Positions 50,328 to 58,344 of a stretch of DNA of 64,000 nt are shown piece after piece. Below the pieces are notes generated by a model. It did no database searches and was not told the DNA's origin. It was given only the letters and a program-made list of their open reading frames with translations. Both the position numbers and the translations under genes were made by a program. The number at the start of each line of letters is the position of its first letter. Position 1 is the stretch's first letter. This DNA comes from Amycolatopsis saalfeldensis (GTDB taxonomy: Bacteria > Actinomycetota > Actinomycetes > Mycobacteriales > Pseudonocardiaceae), in contig NZ_FOEF01000018.1 in NCBI RefSeq assembly GCF_900110575.1, positions 124,001 to 188,000 of the forward strand, in the 5' to 3' direction.

Positions 50328-51257
50328 CTACAACTCCAGCCGCCAGGTCTGACTCGTCACGGTCGGCCCGAAGCCGTCCGTCGGCTCCTCGCCGACCAGC
50401 TCGAACCCCGCCCGCTGGTAGATGCCGCGGGCGGCGTCGAGCACGGACACCGTCCACAGCTCCATGGCCGCGTAGCCGTGCGCGCGGGCGAATTCGATGC
50501 ACTCGCGCACCAGCCGCTTCCCGACGCCGCGGCCGCGGGCGGCCGGCTCCAGCAGGAGGAGCCGCAGCTTGGCGGTCCGCTCGTCGGGGCCGGGCATGCA
50601 GAAGATGCTGCCGACGCGTTCGCCGTCCAGCTCGGCGATCCAGCCGGCTTGGCGCGGGTTGCCGCGGCCTTCGGCGAAATCGGCGACGACGCGGGCGACC
50701 AGGGTCTCGAAGCGCTCGTCCCAGCCGTACTCGTGCGCGTACAGGGTGCCGTGCCGGTGCACGACCCAGCCAAGGTCACCCGGACGGAGGGCGCGTAGCA
50801 CGATCGTGTGGTCTTGCTCCCGCTCGTCGACCAGTGCCGTGATGGTCTTCATCGCGCCGAGCAGCCGGCGCTGGTCCTCGTCCGGGAACCGTTCGAGCAG
50901 GCCGCCGATCTGCTGCGTCGACCGGTCGTTGAGATCGGCGAACGCGGCCCGCCCTTCGTCGGTGAGGAAGACGAGCTGGCGACGGGCGTCGGTGCCGCTC
51001 CGCTCGCGCACGAGCAGGCCGCGGCCTTCGAGCCGGGCGAGCAGGCGGCTGGCGTAACCGGCGTCGAGATCGAGGCGTTTACGCAGGTCGCTGACGTGAA
51101 GCTGGTCCTGTTGGGCCAGTTCGAACAGCACCCGGGCTTCACTCAGCGAGTACTCGGCGTCGGCCGGTCCTTCGTCGAGGATGCCGATCACGCCGGTGTA
51201 GAGCCGGTTGAACGCGCGGACGGTGGCGACGCGGTCGGTCAGGCGCGAGTTGTTCAT
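50328..51257 (-). CDS. MarR-GNAT fusion: regulator/N-acetyltransferase
   Basis: 309 residues. A MarR winged helix (about 10-145: LHVSDLRKRLDLDAGYASRL, R-E-R-S-G-T-D-A-R-R wing) is joined to a GNAT domain (~150-309) with the acetyl-CoA site LEPAARGRGVGKRLVRECIE and IYQRAGFELVGEE. Such fusions are found across bacteria; some acetylate small molecules or proteins while controlling transcription. ATG 51257 is chosen with GAGGTGG 3-4 bases upstream. A triple half-site operator lies just upstream. A small zinc-ribbon gene follows without a gap. Confidence 0.88.
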   Translation of the reverse strand: MNNSRLTDRVATVRAFNRLYTGVIGILDEGPADAEYSLSEARVLFELAQQDQLHVSDLRKRLDLDAGYASRLLARLEGRGLLVRERSGTDARRQLVFLTDEGRAAFADLNDRSTQQIGGLLERFPDEDQRRLLGAMKTITALVDEREQDHTIVLRALRPGDLGWVVHRHGTLYAHEYGWDERFETLVARVVADFAEGRGNPRQAGWIAELDGERVGSIFCMPGPDERTAKLRLLLLEPAARGRGVGKRLVRECIEFARAHGYAAMELWTVSVLDAARGIYQRAGFELVGEEPTDGFGPTVTSQTWRLEL

Positions 51258-51265
51258 TGACCACC

Positions 51266-51290
51266 TCAACAGATTCGTTGACTAGGTCAA
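51266..51290. promoter_or_regulatory. MarR-type operator with three half-sites
   Basis: TCAAC-n6-GTTGA (51266-51281) overlaps TTGAC-TAG-GTCAA (51278-51290), sharing the middle GTTGA. It lies 9 bases upstream of the MarR-GNAT start, suiting autorepression with two alternative or cooperative dimer positions. Confidence 0.55.
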
Positions 51291-51360
51291 GGATCGCGCG
51301 ATAGGCCATCTGCCGCAAGGGTTTTCGAGGAGCGGGCAAAGGGGCCCGGACATGTGGAAA

Positions 51361-51497
51361 CCCCGTGATGCTGCCAGGTCGGGGGTCCGCCAGCATCACG
51401 GGGTCGTAGTGGGTATCGGCGCTACTCAGCGCGGCGTTACACCCACAGCACTCTGTGGTGTAGCTCACTCGTGTGAGTGACACACCAACTGGGTGTG
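51361..51497 (-). other. Array of four stem-loops downstream of small gene
   Basis: CCCCGTGATGCTG (51361-51373) pairs with 51391-51403 (13 bp). TACACCCACAG (51438-51448) pairs with CTGTGGTGTA (51453-51462, one bulge). TCACTC-GTGT-GAGTGA spans 51465-51480. CACACC (51481-51486) pairs with GGTGTG (51492-51497). The stems follow one another closely after the stop of the 49-residue gene. The first is probably its terminator; the others may be RNA structure. Confidence 0.55.
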
Positions 51498-51502
51498 CTC
51501 GG

Positions 51503-51652
51503 TCAGCGCATGAACGGCTGACGAGCCTGGGCGAGGGCGATGAGCTCCTGGCGCACCGTGGAGGTGGCCGCGGTGTCGATCGCCCGGTTCAGCGCCCGGC
51601 GAGTACGAACCTCGGCGCGACGGGCACGGAGCTTGGCGGCGATGTTGCTCAT
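51503..51652 (-). CDS. Small conserved basic protein (49 aa)
   Basis: 49 residues: starts MSNIAAKLRARRAEVRTRRA, rich in Arg and Ala, helical throughout, ending LIALAQARQPFMR. I recall proteins of this type (Arg-rich start, then a motif like AATSTVRQELIALAQ) across actinomycetes, function unknown. The start is not certain: AAGGGG lies 14 bases upstream of ATG 51652, and an in-frame ATG at 51664 would sit immediately after it. A/T-rich upstream DNA and several hairpins downstream suggest an abundant, independent short transcript. Confidence 0.7.
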   Translation of the reverse strand: MSNIAAKLRARRAEVRTRRALNRAIDTAATSTVRQELIALAQARQPFMR

Positions 51653-51885
51653 TGGTTTCTGCATCCCCTTAAGAGGTCTTCGGTTGTTGTGCCTTAAGTA
51701 TGCACCTTTTTTCACAAGATCGCCAACGAATCCACGGTGATGCGGCGCACTGACCGATGAATCAACGGTGGCGAATGGGTGACGGCCGGACAGATTCCGT
51801 GTCGCCGATCACTCGTGGCTAACGCGCTAGCGCCATCTAAAGCTATCTAGCAAAATCAATACACAGTTCTAGGCGACGTCATAGA
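51653..51885. other. A/T-rich, CTAG-rich gap
   Basis: No gene is seen. The stretch is low in G+C for this genome and contains several CTAG tetranucleotides between 51820 and 51885, such as GCGCTAGCGC, TATCTAGC and TTCTAGG. The promoter of the 49-residue gene must lie near its right end (TAAGTATGCACC at 51696-51707 is A/T-rich). Confidence 0.5.
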
Positions 51886-51955
51886 GCGGTAGCGAGTTCT
51901 AGAGGGCAATGCGCGGTAGCGAGTTCTAGAGGGCAATGCGCGGTAGCGAGTCCTA
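51886..51955. repeat. 27-base tandem direct repeat, 2.6 copies
   Basis: Units 51886-51912 and 51913-51939 are identical (start GCGGTAGCGAGTTCTAGAGG, end GCAATGC). A third copy from 51940 matches for 16 bases with one change. Each complete unit carries CTAG within GTTCTAGAG. The array lies 24 bases past the stop of the AAA ATPase gene. It resembles iteron-like protein-binding repeats; units abut without spacers, so it is not a CRISPR. Confidence 0.85.
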
Positions 51956-51978
51956 TCGAGGGCCCTGCGGCCGAGTGC

Positions 51979-53169
51979 TCAGTCGCGCCCGAGCAGGTAG
52001 TGGCCGAAGTGCGGCACGGTGAAGGCGATCTGGCCGCGCTCCGCGGAGAAGACCAGGCCCTTCTTCATCAGGTTGTCGCGCGCCGGCGACAGCGAGGAGG
52101 GCTTGCGCCCCAGGTAAACGGCCACGTCGGCGGTGCCGGCGGGCTCGTCGCGGCCCTGCGTCAGCTCGGCCATCGCGATCAGGTACTCGCGTTCGGCGGG
52201 GGTCGCGCGCTCGTACCGCGAGCCGAAGAACCCCACGGCCAGCTCGGCCTCCGCTTCGGGCGCGGCGACCTGCACGTCCTTGACCGTGATCGGGTCGGCG
52301 GGCGCGGCGTCCCAGGCGGCCTTGCCGTAGGCCTGGATGAAGTAGGGGTAACCGCCCGACGCGTCGAACAGCGCGTCGAGGGCTTCCGGCTCGATGCCGG
52401 CGTCTTCGCGTTCGATCGGCGCCATCACGGCGAGGTCGGCGTCCTCGCGCTCGAGCCGGTCGATCCGGGCGTAGCGGAAGAGCCGCTCGGAGTACGACTT
52501 GGACGCGGACAGCACCGCCGGCACGTGCGGCAGCCCCGCCCCGACGACCACCAGCGGCGCCCCGGACTGCGAAAGCTCGTGGCACGCCGCGCACAGCGCT
52601 GAGACGTCGTCCGGCTGCAGGTCCTGGATCTCGTCGATCAGCAGCGCCACGCCGGTCCCGACGTCCGCCGCCAGGTCCGCGACGTCGGTGAACAGCTCGA
52701 CCAGGTCGATCTCGATGTCGCCGGAGTCCGCGCGGCCCTGCGCGGCGGGCGCGTCGATGCCGGGCTGCCAGCGGTCGCGCAGCTTGGCGTCCGACTTGTT
52801 GGCCCGCAGCGCGAACGCCTTGAGCACCCCGAGCACTTCTTCCACCCGGTCCGGCGCGCGGTGCCGCACGGCGAGGTCCCGGATGGCCCGGTGCAGCGCG
52901 GCGGACAGCGGCCGCCGCAGCTCGGCGTCCGGGCGTGCCTCGATCTTCCCGGCGCCCCACCCGTGCCGGACGGCCATCGACCGCAGCTCCCCGAGCAGCA
53001 CCGTCTTGCCGACGCCCCGCAGCCCGGTCAGCACCAGGCTGCGCTCGGGACGGCCGCGGGCGACCCGCTCCAGCACCACCTCGAAGGCCTTGAGCTCGCG
53101 CTCCCGCCCCGCCAGCTCCGGCGGCCGCTGTCCGGCGCCGGGGGCGAAGGGATTGCGGATGGGGTCCAC
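51979..53169 (-). CDS. AAA ATPase (AAA_16/Orc1-Cdc6-like P-loop protein)
   Basis: 396 residues. The protein opens with the AAA_16 pattern LAGRERELKAFEVVLERVAR. Then follow Walker A TGLRGVGKTVLL (about 48-59), Walker B VALLIDEIQD (~178), a sensor-1-like VVVGAG and a C-terminal winged-helix-like part (~300-396: LGRKPSSLSPARDNLMKKGL). This layout, ATPase plus winged helix, is shared by archaeal-type ATPases and Cdc6/DnaA-like switches; its role here is unknown. GTG 53169 has TACGGT (53176-53181) 6 bases upstream and no ribosome site. CTAG-rich DNA lies on both sides and a 27-base repeat at its 3' end. Confidence 0.82.
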   Translation of the reverse strand: MDPIRNPFAPGAGQRPPELAGRERELKAFEVVLERVARGRPERSLVLTGLRGVGKTVLLGELRSMAVRHGWGAGKIEARPDAELRRPLSAALHRAIRDLAVRHRAPDRVEEVLGVLKAFALRANKSDAKLRDRWQPGIDAPAAQGRADSGDIEIDLVELFTDVADLAADVGTGVALLIDEIQDLQPDDVSALCAACHELSQSGAPLVVVGAGLPHVPAVLSASKSYSERLFRYARIDRLEREDADLAVMAPIEREDAGIEPEALDALFDASGGYPYFIQAYGKAAWDAAPADPITVKDVQVAAPEAEAELAVGFFGSRYERATPAEREYLIAMAELTQGRDEPAGTADVAVYLGRKPSSLSPARDNLMKKGLVFSAERGQIAFTVPHFGHYLLGRD

Positions 53170-53464
53170 TCTGCCACCGTATCGACGTATCTAGGGCAGG
53201 TCCGATATTCGGCCATACATCGCTAGGGCGTGTCGCCGGGCACGAGGGATGGCCGGGTCTGCAGCCCCGTCCATCCCTACCCCCAGCGACCACTCCGACG
53301 GACGCTCGGCCGTCCGGGTTCCCGCCTACCGTCATCTGAGGGAATCTAGGAAAAACGCGATACTCACGTATGCGCCGCTAGCGCGGTTCGGCGCCGGGCC
53401 CGCGGGGAAACCCAGGCGTAGGTTTGACCGGCAGACAGCCGACATCCCAGGAAAGGCGACGACC
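53170..53464. other. CTAG-containing gap upstream of AAA ATPase and DoxX-like genes
   Basis: No gene is seen. CTAG occurs at about 53190, 53223, 53345 and 53378 (TATCTAGGG, CGCTAGGG, ATCTAGG, CCGCTAGCG). The gap holds the leaderless-type promoter of the ATPase gene on its left and the DoxX-like gene promoter on its right. CATCCC/GGGATG-like repeats occur near 53245-53278. Confidence 0.5.
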
Positions 53465-54004
53465 GTGATACTGCGTCGGGTGGCCCGTCCACTGCTCGCG
53501 TCGATCTTCATCTACGGCGGTATCGGCATGCTCCGCGACACCCAGGGGCACGCGAAGGCGGTCGAACCCTTCCTGACTGACGCGTTCGACAAGGTCGAGG
53601 GCCTGGTGCCGGACCAGGTGCCGCGCGACCCGGCGACTCTCGTCCGCATCGACGCGGTCGTGAAGATCGGCGCGGGCCTCGCGCTGGCGTCGGGCAAGGC
53701 GCCGCGGCTCGCGTCGCTGGCGCTGCTCGGCACGCTGCTGCCGACCACGCTGGCCGCGCACCGGTTCTGGGAGAGCAAGGAGCCCGCCGAAAAGCAGGCG
53801 CAGCAGGTGCAGTTCCTCAAGAACGCGGGCCTCGCCGGCGGGCTGCTGCTCGCCGCCGGCGACACCGCGGGCAGGCCGTCGCTGGGCTGGCGCGCCCGCC
53901 GTGCCGCCAAGAAGGCTGGCCAGGGCGCGGACAAGCTGGGCAAGAAGGCGAGCAAGCGCGCCGACAAGCTGAGCAAGAAGGCCGAGAAGGCCATCACCCA
54001 CTGA
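53465..54004 (+). CDS. DoxX-family membrane protein with Lys/Ala-rich tail
   Basis: 179 residues. Four predicted helices in the DoxX plan (VARPLLASIFIYGGIGMLR at the start; VVKIGAGLALASGKAPRLAS; LLGTLLPTTLAAHRFWE; AGLAGGLLLAAGD). DoxX proteins are membrane parts of quinone-linked or redox complexes. The last ~35 residues are Lys/Ala-rich with heptad-like AxKKAxK and KKASKRADKLSKKAEKA repeats, resembling a histone-H1-like tail. GTG 53465 has GGAAAGG 8 bases upstream. A terminator follows. Confidence 0.82.
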   Translation: MILRRVARPLLASIFIYGGIGMLRDTQGHAKAVEPFLTDAFDKVEGLVPDQVPRDPATLVRIDAVVKIGAGLALASGKAPRLASLALLGTLLPTTLAAHRFWESKEPAEKQAQQVQFLKNAGLAGGLLLAAGDTAGRPSLGWRARRAAKKAGQGADKLGKKASKRADKLSKKAEKAITH

Positions 54005-54009
54005 CTCGC

Positions 54010-54050
54010 GAAAACGGGCCGCACCCCGGCGTGGGATGCGGCCCGTTTTC
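54010..54050. terminator. Bidirectional terminator, DoxX-like and thiolase genes
   Basis: GAAAACGGGCCGCA (54010-54023) pairs perfectly with 54037-54050 (14 bp, 13-base loop), giving A4/T4 tracts in both directions between convergent genes. Confidence 0.92.
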
Positions 54051-54054
54051 CGCT

Positions 54055-55344
54055 CTACTTCTCCAGGATCGCGGTGACGCCCTGGCCGCCGGCCGCGCAG
54101 ATCGAGATCAGCCCGCGGCCCGAGCCCTTCTCGTCCAGCAGCTTCGCCAGCGTGGCGACGATCCGGCCGCCGGTCGCGGCGAACGGGTGCCCCGCGGCCA
54201 GCGACGAGCCGTTGACGTTCAGCTTGGTCCGGTCGATCGAGCCGAGCGGCTCGTCCAGGCCGAGCTTCTCCTTGGCGAACGCCGGGTCCTCCCACGCCTT
54301 GAGCGTGGCGAGCACCTGCGATGCGAACGCCTCGTGGATCTCGTAGAAGTCGAAGTCCTGCAACGAAAGTCCCGCTCGCGCGAGCATCCGCGGCACGGCG
54401 TACGCGGGGGCCATCAGCAGTCCCTCGTCGCCGTGGACGTAGTCGACGGCCGCGGTCTGCGTGAACGTCAGGTACGCCTGCACCGGCAGCTTGTGCGCCT
54501 TCGCCCACTCTTCGGTCGCGAGGAGGACGGTCGACGCGCCGTCGGTGAGCGGTGTCGAGTTGCCCGCCGTCATCGTGCCGCCCGGGCCGCCGTACACCGG
54601 CTTGAGCTTCGCCAGCTTCTCGACGCTGGACTCCGGTCGCAGGTTCTGGTCACGGGAGAGCTTGAGGAACGGCGTCACCAGGTCGTCGAAGAAGCCCCGG
54701 TCGTAGGCCGCGGCGAGGTGCTGGTGGCTGGCCGCCGCGAGCTCGTCCTGCGCCTCGCGCGTGACCTCCCAGACCTTCGCGGTCAGCGCCGCGTGCTCGC
54801 CCATCGATAGGCCGGTGCGCGGCTCGGCGTTGCGCGGGATCTCCGGCACGATGTGGCCCGGCCGCAGCTTCGCGACGAGCTTCAGCCGGTCGCCGAGCGT
54901 TTTCGCGGCGTTGAACTGCACGAGGACCTTGCGCAGGTCGTCGTTGACGGCCAGCGGCGCGTCGCTGGTGGTGTCGACGCCGCCGGCGATCGCCGAGTCG
55001 ATCTCACCGAGCGCGATCTTGTGCGCCACGGTGATCACGGCCTGCAGGCCGGTGCCGCACGCCATCTGCACGTCGGACGCGGGCGTGGCGGGCGAGAGGC
55101 GGCTGCCCAGCACGCTCTCGCGCGCCAGGTTGAAGTCCTTCGAGTGCTTGAGCACGGCCCCGGCGGCGACCTCGCCGATCAGCTCGCCCTGCAGCGAGAA
55201 GCGGCTGACCAGGCCGTCGAGCGCGGCGGTGAACATGTCCTGGTTCGACGCCTTCGCGTACGGGCCGTTCGACCTCGCGAAGGGAATCCGGTTCCCGCCG
55301 ACGATCGCGACCCTGCGCACCGCGGCGGTTTTTCTGGTCGCCAT
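54055..55344 (-). CDS. fadA2: Acetyl-CoA acetyltransferase (thiolase), FadA2-like
   Basis: 429 residues. Active-site Cys in SDVQMACGTGLQAVITV, His in YEIHEAFASQVL, the NVNGSSLAAGHPFAATGGR glycine loop (second His) and the final Cys in ISICAAGGQG. Thiolases cleave or form 3-ketoacyl-CoA. The divergent fabG4-htdX pair matches the Rv0241c-Rv0243 locus of mycobacteria, which supports the name. ATG 55344 is chosen with GAGGTGG 5 bases upstream. A palindrome in the shared gap implies TetR control. Confidence 0.92.
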   Translation of the reverse strand: MATRKTAAVRRVAIVGGNRIPFARSNGPYAKASNQDMFTAALDGLVSRFSLQGELIGEVAAGAVLKHSKDFNLARESVLGSRLSPATPASDVQMACGTGLQAVITVAHKIALGEIDSAIAGGVDTTSDAPLAVNDDLRKVLVQFNAAKTLGDRLKLVAKLRPGHIVPEIPRNAEPRTGLSMGEHAALTAKVWEVTREAQDELAAASHQHLAAAYDRGFFDDLVTPFLKLSRDQNLRPESSVEKLAKLKPVYGGPGGTMTAGNSTPLTDGASTVLLATEEWAKAHKLPVQAYLTFTQTAAVDYVHGDEGLLMAPAYAVPRMLARAGLSLQDFDFYEIHEAFASQVLATLKAWEDPAFAKEKLGLDEPLGSIDRTKLNVNGSSLAAGHPFAATGGRIVATLAKLLDEKGSGRGLISICAAGGQGVTAILEK

Positions 55345-55380
55345 GACGTCCACCTCTCTCAAGTCGTCCCTCTCACACTG

Positions 55381-55402
55381 TAACCTACTAGCCAGTAGGT
55401 TA
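55381..55402. promoter_or_regulatory. TetR-type operator between fadA2 and fabG4
   Basis: TAACCTACT-n4-AGTAGGTTA: 9-bp perfect arms around AGCC, centred between the divergent genes. A degenerate copy precedes the nearby TetR gene (58345-58367), so that TetR protein is the likely ligand. Confidence 0.75.
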
Positions 55403-55439
55403 GACTGCGACGTGACGCAGACGGCACGGGAGGCATCCG

Positions 55440-56774
55440 ATGGCTGACAGGTACCAGCAGTTCACGAAAACCCCGGTGGGGAAGTTCGTGGTGCCGAAGC
55501 TCGGCCTGCCCAGCCCCGCCACCCTCCGCCGGTACCGGCCGGGTCAGCCTGCCCTCGAGGGTCCCGCACTCGTCGGCGCGGCGCCGGGCGGAAGGCTGGA
55601 GAAAACCCTCAAGAGCCAGCTCGCCGACGCCGGCATCGAGGTGGTCACCGCGCCCGCCGAGCGGCACGCGGCGCTGGTCTTCGACGCCACCGGCGTCAAG
55701 GACCCAGCCGAGCTTCGCGAGGTTTACCGCTTCTTCCACCCGGTGATCCGCAAGGTCGGCGCGTCCGGCCGAGTGGTGGTGCTCGGCACCCCGCCGGAGC
55801 TGGCCGAGGGCCGGGAGCGGATCGCGCAACGGGCGTTGGAAGGCTTCGTGCGCTCGGTCGGCAAGGAGCTGAAGCGCGGCGCGACGGCGCAGCTCGTGTA
55901 CGTCGCCGAAGGTGCCGAAGAAGCGAGCGAGTCGACGCTGCGCTTCCTGCTGTCCGCGAAGTCCGCTTTTGTTGACGCGCAAGTGATCCGCGTCGGCACG
56001 CACGCGCTGGCCGCCGAAGCGCCGTCGAACTGGGAGAAGCCGCTCGACGGCAAGGTCGCGCTGGTCACGGGCGCCTCCCGCGGCATCGGCGAGGCGATCG
56101 CCGAGACACTGGCCCGCGACGGCGCGCACGTCGTCGCCCTCGACATCCCGGCACAGGGCGCGGACCTGTCCAAGGTCGCGAACCGGATCGGCGGCTCGGC
56201 CCTGCAGCTCGACGTCACCGCGGCCGACGCGCCGGCCAAGCTCGCCGAGTACCTGTCGGCCCGGCACGGCGGCGTCGACGTGGTTGTGCACAACGCCGGC
56301 ATCACGCGCGACAAGACGCTCGGCAACATGACCGAATCGGGCTGGGACGCGGTGCTCACCGTGAACCTCGCCGCGCAGCTCGCGGTCAACGACAAGCTGC
56401 TCGCGGACAAGGTCCTCAATGCCAACGGGCGAATCATCGGCGTCTCGTCCATCGCGGGCATCGCCGGCAACGTCGGCCAGACGAACTACGCGACGTCGAA
56501 GGCGGGTGTGATCGGCATGGTGAACGTCGGCGCGCCGCAGCTCGCGGAGTACGGCGGCACGATCAACGCCGTCGCGCCGGGCTTCATCGAGACCAAGATG
56601 ACGGCCGCGGTGCCGCTGTTCATCCGCGAAGCCGGGCGGCGGCTGTCCAGCCTCGGCCAGGGCGGGCTGCCGGTGGACGTCGCGGAAACCATTGCCTGGT
56701 ATGCGAATCCGGCGTCGGCGGCGGTCAACGGCAACGTGGTCCGCGTCTGCGGTCAAGCCCTGCTGGGGGCGTGA
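55440..56774 (+). CDS. fabG4: High-molecular-weight 3-oxoacyl-ACP/CoA reductase FabG4
   Basis: 444 residues, the HMW-FabG type. An N-terminal flavodoxin-like domain without catalytic residues (about 1-195) is followed by a C-terminal SDR domain: VTGASRGIGEAIA, VHNAGITRDKTLGNM, catalytic Ser in GVSSIAG and Tyr/Lys in NYATSKAGV. FabG4 of mycobacteria reduces 3-ketoacyl-CoA with NADH. ATG 55440 has GGGAGG 6 bases upstream. htdX follows after 3 bases, so both are co-translated; fadA2 is divergent under one operator. Confidence 0.93.
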   Translation: MADRYQQFTKTPVGKFVVPKLGLPSPATLRRYRPGQPALEGPALVGAAPGGRLEKTLKSQLADAGIEVVTAPAERHAALVFDATGVKDPAELREVYRFFHPVIRKVGASGRVVVLGTPPELAEGRERIAQRALEGFVRSVGKELKRGATAQLVYVAEGAEEASESTLRFLLSAKSAFVDAQVIRVGTHALAAEAPSNWEKPLDGKVALVTGASRGIGEAIAETLARDGAHVVALDIPAQGADLSKVANRIGGSALQLDVTAADAPAKLAEYLSARHGGVDVVVHNAGITRDKTLGNMTESGWDAVLTVNLAAQLAVNDKLLADKVLNANGRIIGVSSIAGIAGNVGQTNYATSKAGVIGMVNVGAPQLAEYGGTINAVAPGFIETKMTAAVPLFIREAGRRLSSLGQGGLPVDVAETIAWYANPASAAVNGNVVRVCGQALLGA

Positions 56775-56777
56775 ACC

Positions 56778-57614
56778 GTGGCCGTGCGTGAACTCAGCGG
56801 CTCGCCCAGCCTGGCGACGCTGTATCCGAAGGCGCTGCTTCGCCGCGGCGGCGGTTCGACGCTGCCGGACCTCGAGCTGGTGCGTTCCGGCGTGGTCGTC
56901 GACCCGGCGCACGTGGCCGCGTACAACCAGGTCTGCGGCTTCCGTTTCGGCGACGAGCTGCCGGCGACGTACCCGCACCTGCTCGCGTTTCCATTGCAGA
57001 TGGCGCTGATGACCGAGCCGGGGTTCCCGTTCCCGCTGCTCGGCATGGTGCACGTGGCCAACCGGATCACGCAGCGTCGCCCGTTGCGGCTGGGCGAGGT
57101 GTTCACGGTGCGGGTGCGCGCGGAAAACCTGCGGCCGCACGAGAAGGGGCGCCAGTTCGACGTCGTCAGCGAGGTTTCGGCCGGCGCCGAGACGGTGTGG
57201 ACGGACGTGTCGACTTATCTGCGCCGGGGTGGTGGTTCGGGCCCGTCGGGGCCGCGTGAGCAGCTCGCGCCGCCGACGCCGAACGCGATCTGGGCGGTGC
57301 CGGGTGACATCGGCCGTCGCTACGCCGAGGTCTCCGGCGACCGGAACCCGATCCACCTGCACCCGCTGAGCGCGCGCCTGTTCGGCTTCCCCGCGGCGAT
57401 CGCCCACGGCATGTGGACGAAGGCGCACGCGCTGGCGGCGTTCGAGGGGCGGCTGCCGTCGGCGTTCACCATCGATGTGCGGTTCAAGCAGCCCGTGCTG
57501 CTGCCCGCGAAGGCGGCCTTCACCACCTGGGCGACCGAAGACGGCTGGGCGTTCGAGCTGTGGAACGCGCGCAAGCCCAAGCCGCACCTCGACGGGACGA
57601 TTTCAGCCCTCTGA
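56778..57614 (+). CDS. htdX: MaoC-type 3-hydroxyacyl dehydratase HtdX
   Basis: 278 residues, double hot-dog fold. The C-terminal half carries the hydratase-2 motif YAEVSGDRNPIHLHPLSARL (Asp/His catalytic pair) and FPAAIAHGMWTKAHALAAFE; the N-terminal half is the non-catalytic hot-dog, as in Rv0241c. It dehydrates/hydrates (R)-3-hydroxyacyl-CoA between reductase and next steps. GTG 56778 has GGGGG upstream. Its 3' end overlaps the convergent TetR gene by 12 bases. Confidence 0.92.
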   Translation: MAVRELSGSPSLATLYPKALLRRGGGSTLPDLELVRSGVVVDPAHVAAYNQVCGFRFGDELPATYPHLLAFPLQMALMTEPGFPFPLLGMVHVANRITQRRPLRLGEVFTVRVRAENLRPHEKGRQFDVVSEVSAGAETVWTDVSTYLRRGGGSGPSGPREQLAPPTPNAIWAVPGDIGRRYAEVSGDRNPIHLHPLSARLFGFPAAIAHGMWTKAHALAAFEGRLPSAFTIDVRFKQPVLLPAKAAFTTWATEDGWAFELWNARKPKPHLDGTISAL

Positions 57615-58280
57615 CGCGGTTTCGCCGGGCCGCGGCTTCCAGACCTCACCCTCGACGAGGTCGTTGAAGCCGAGCCAGACGAGGTTCATCAGCCAGGACG
57701 CGAGCACCCCGTCGGAGATCTCGGGGTGGTCGAGCGCCCAGTCGGCGAGCGATTCCGCGGCGCCGACCAGCGCGGCGGACAGTCCGGCGCCGGAGAACTC
57801 GGCCTGCTGGGCCAGGCCCTTGCGGGTGCCGGCGGAGACGACCAGCGCGGCGACCAGCTCGATCGCGCGGGTGCGCATGGCGGTGATCTCGGCGGCGAAC
57901 GCGCCGCCGACCGTCAGCGCTTGGCGGTGCAGCACCGTCCACGATTCGCGGTACTCGGCGACGAAGCGGTAGAACGACCGAAGCCCGTGCCAGAGCTGCA
58001 TGTCGGGCGGCAGGTCGGGCTGGACGCCGGCTTGGATGGCCTCGAGCAGCCGGGTCGCCTCGCGCTGGATGCTCTTGCCAAACAGGTCCTCCTTGGAGCC
58101 GAGGTAGGTGTAGATCATCGGCTTGGAGACGCCGGCGACCTCGGAGATCTCGTCCATCGACGCCGAGTGGTAGCCGTGGCGCGAAAACACCTGCACCGCG
58201 GCGTCCAGGATCTGCCGCTCGCGCACGGCGCGCGGTAGCCGCCGGGCCCGCTCGGGCGGGCGCTGCTCTTCGTCGGGCAC
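57603..58280 (-). CDS. TetR-family transcriptional regulator
   Basis: 225 residues. N-terminal HTH (about 20-66: RQILDAAVQVFSRHGYHSAS, then VSKPMIYTYLGSKEDLF) and an all-helical ligand-binding domain, likely for an acyl-CoA. GTG 58280 has GGGAGG 5 bases upstream. An operator-like site lies 65-90 bases upstream, sharing its left half with the palindrome between fadA2 and fabG4. The regulator therefore probably controls itself and that locus (inference). Convergent overlap with htdX. Confidence 0.88.
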   Translation of the reverse strand: MPDEEQRPPERARRLPRAVRERQILDAAVQVFSRHGYHSASMDEISEVAGVSKPMIYTYLGSKEDLFGKSIQREATRLLEAIQAGVQPDLPPDMQLWHGLRSFYRFVAEYRESWTVLHRQALTVGGAFAAEITAMRTRAIELVAALVVSAGTRKGLAQQAEFSGAGLSAALVGAAESLADWALDHPEISDGVLASWLMNLVWLGFNDLVEGEVWKPRPGETASEG

Positions 58281-58344
58281 TCCGACCTCCCTTTCGCCAG
58301 CACGAGACGCTACCTGCCACCGTGGTCGGCGCGTTCTTGCCCGC

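Noticed and set aside
51886..51955. 27-base repeats as a CRISPR array
   Set aside because: Units are directly adjacent with no spacers and there are no cas genes.
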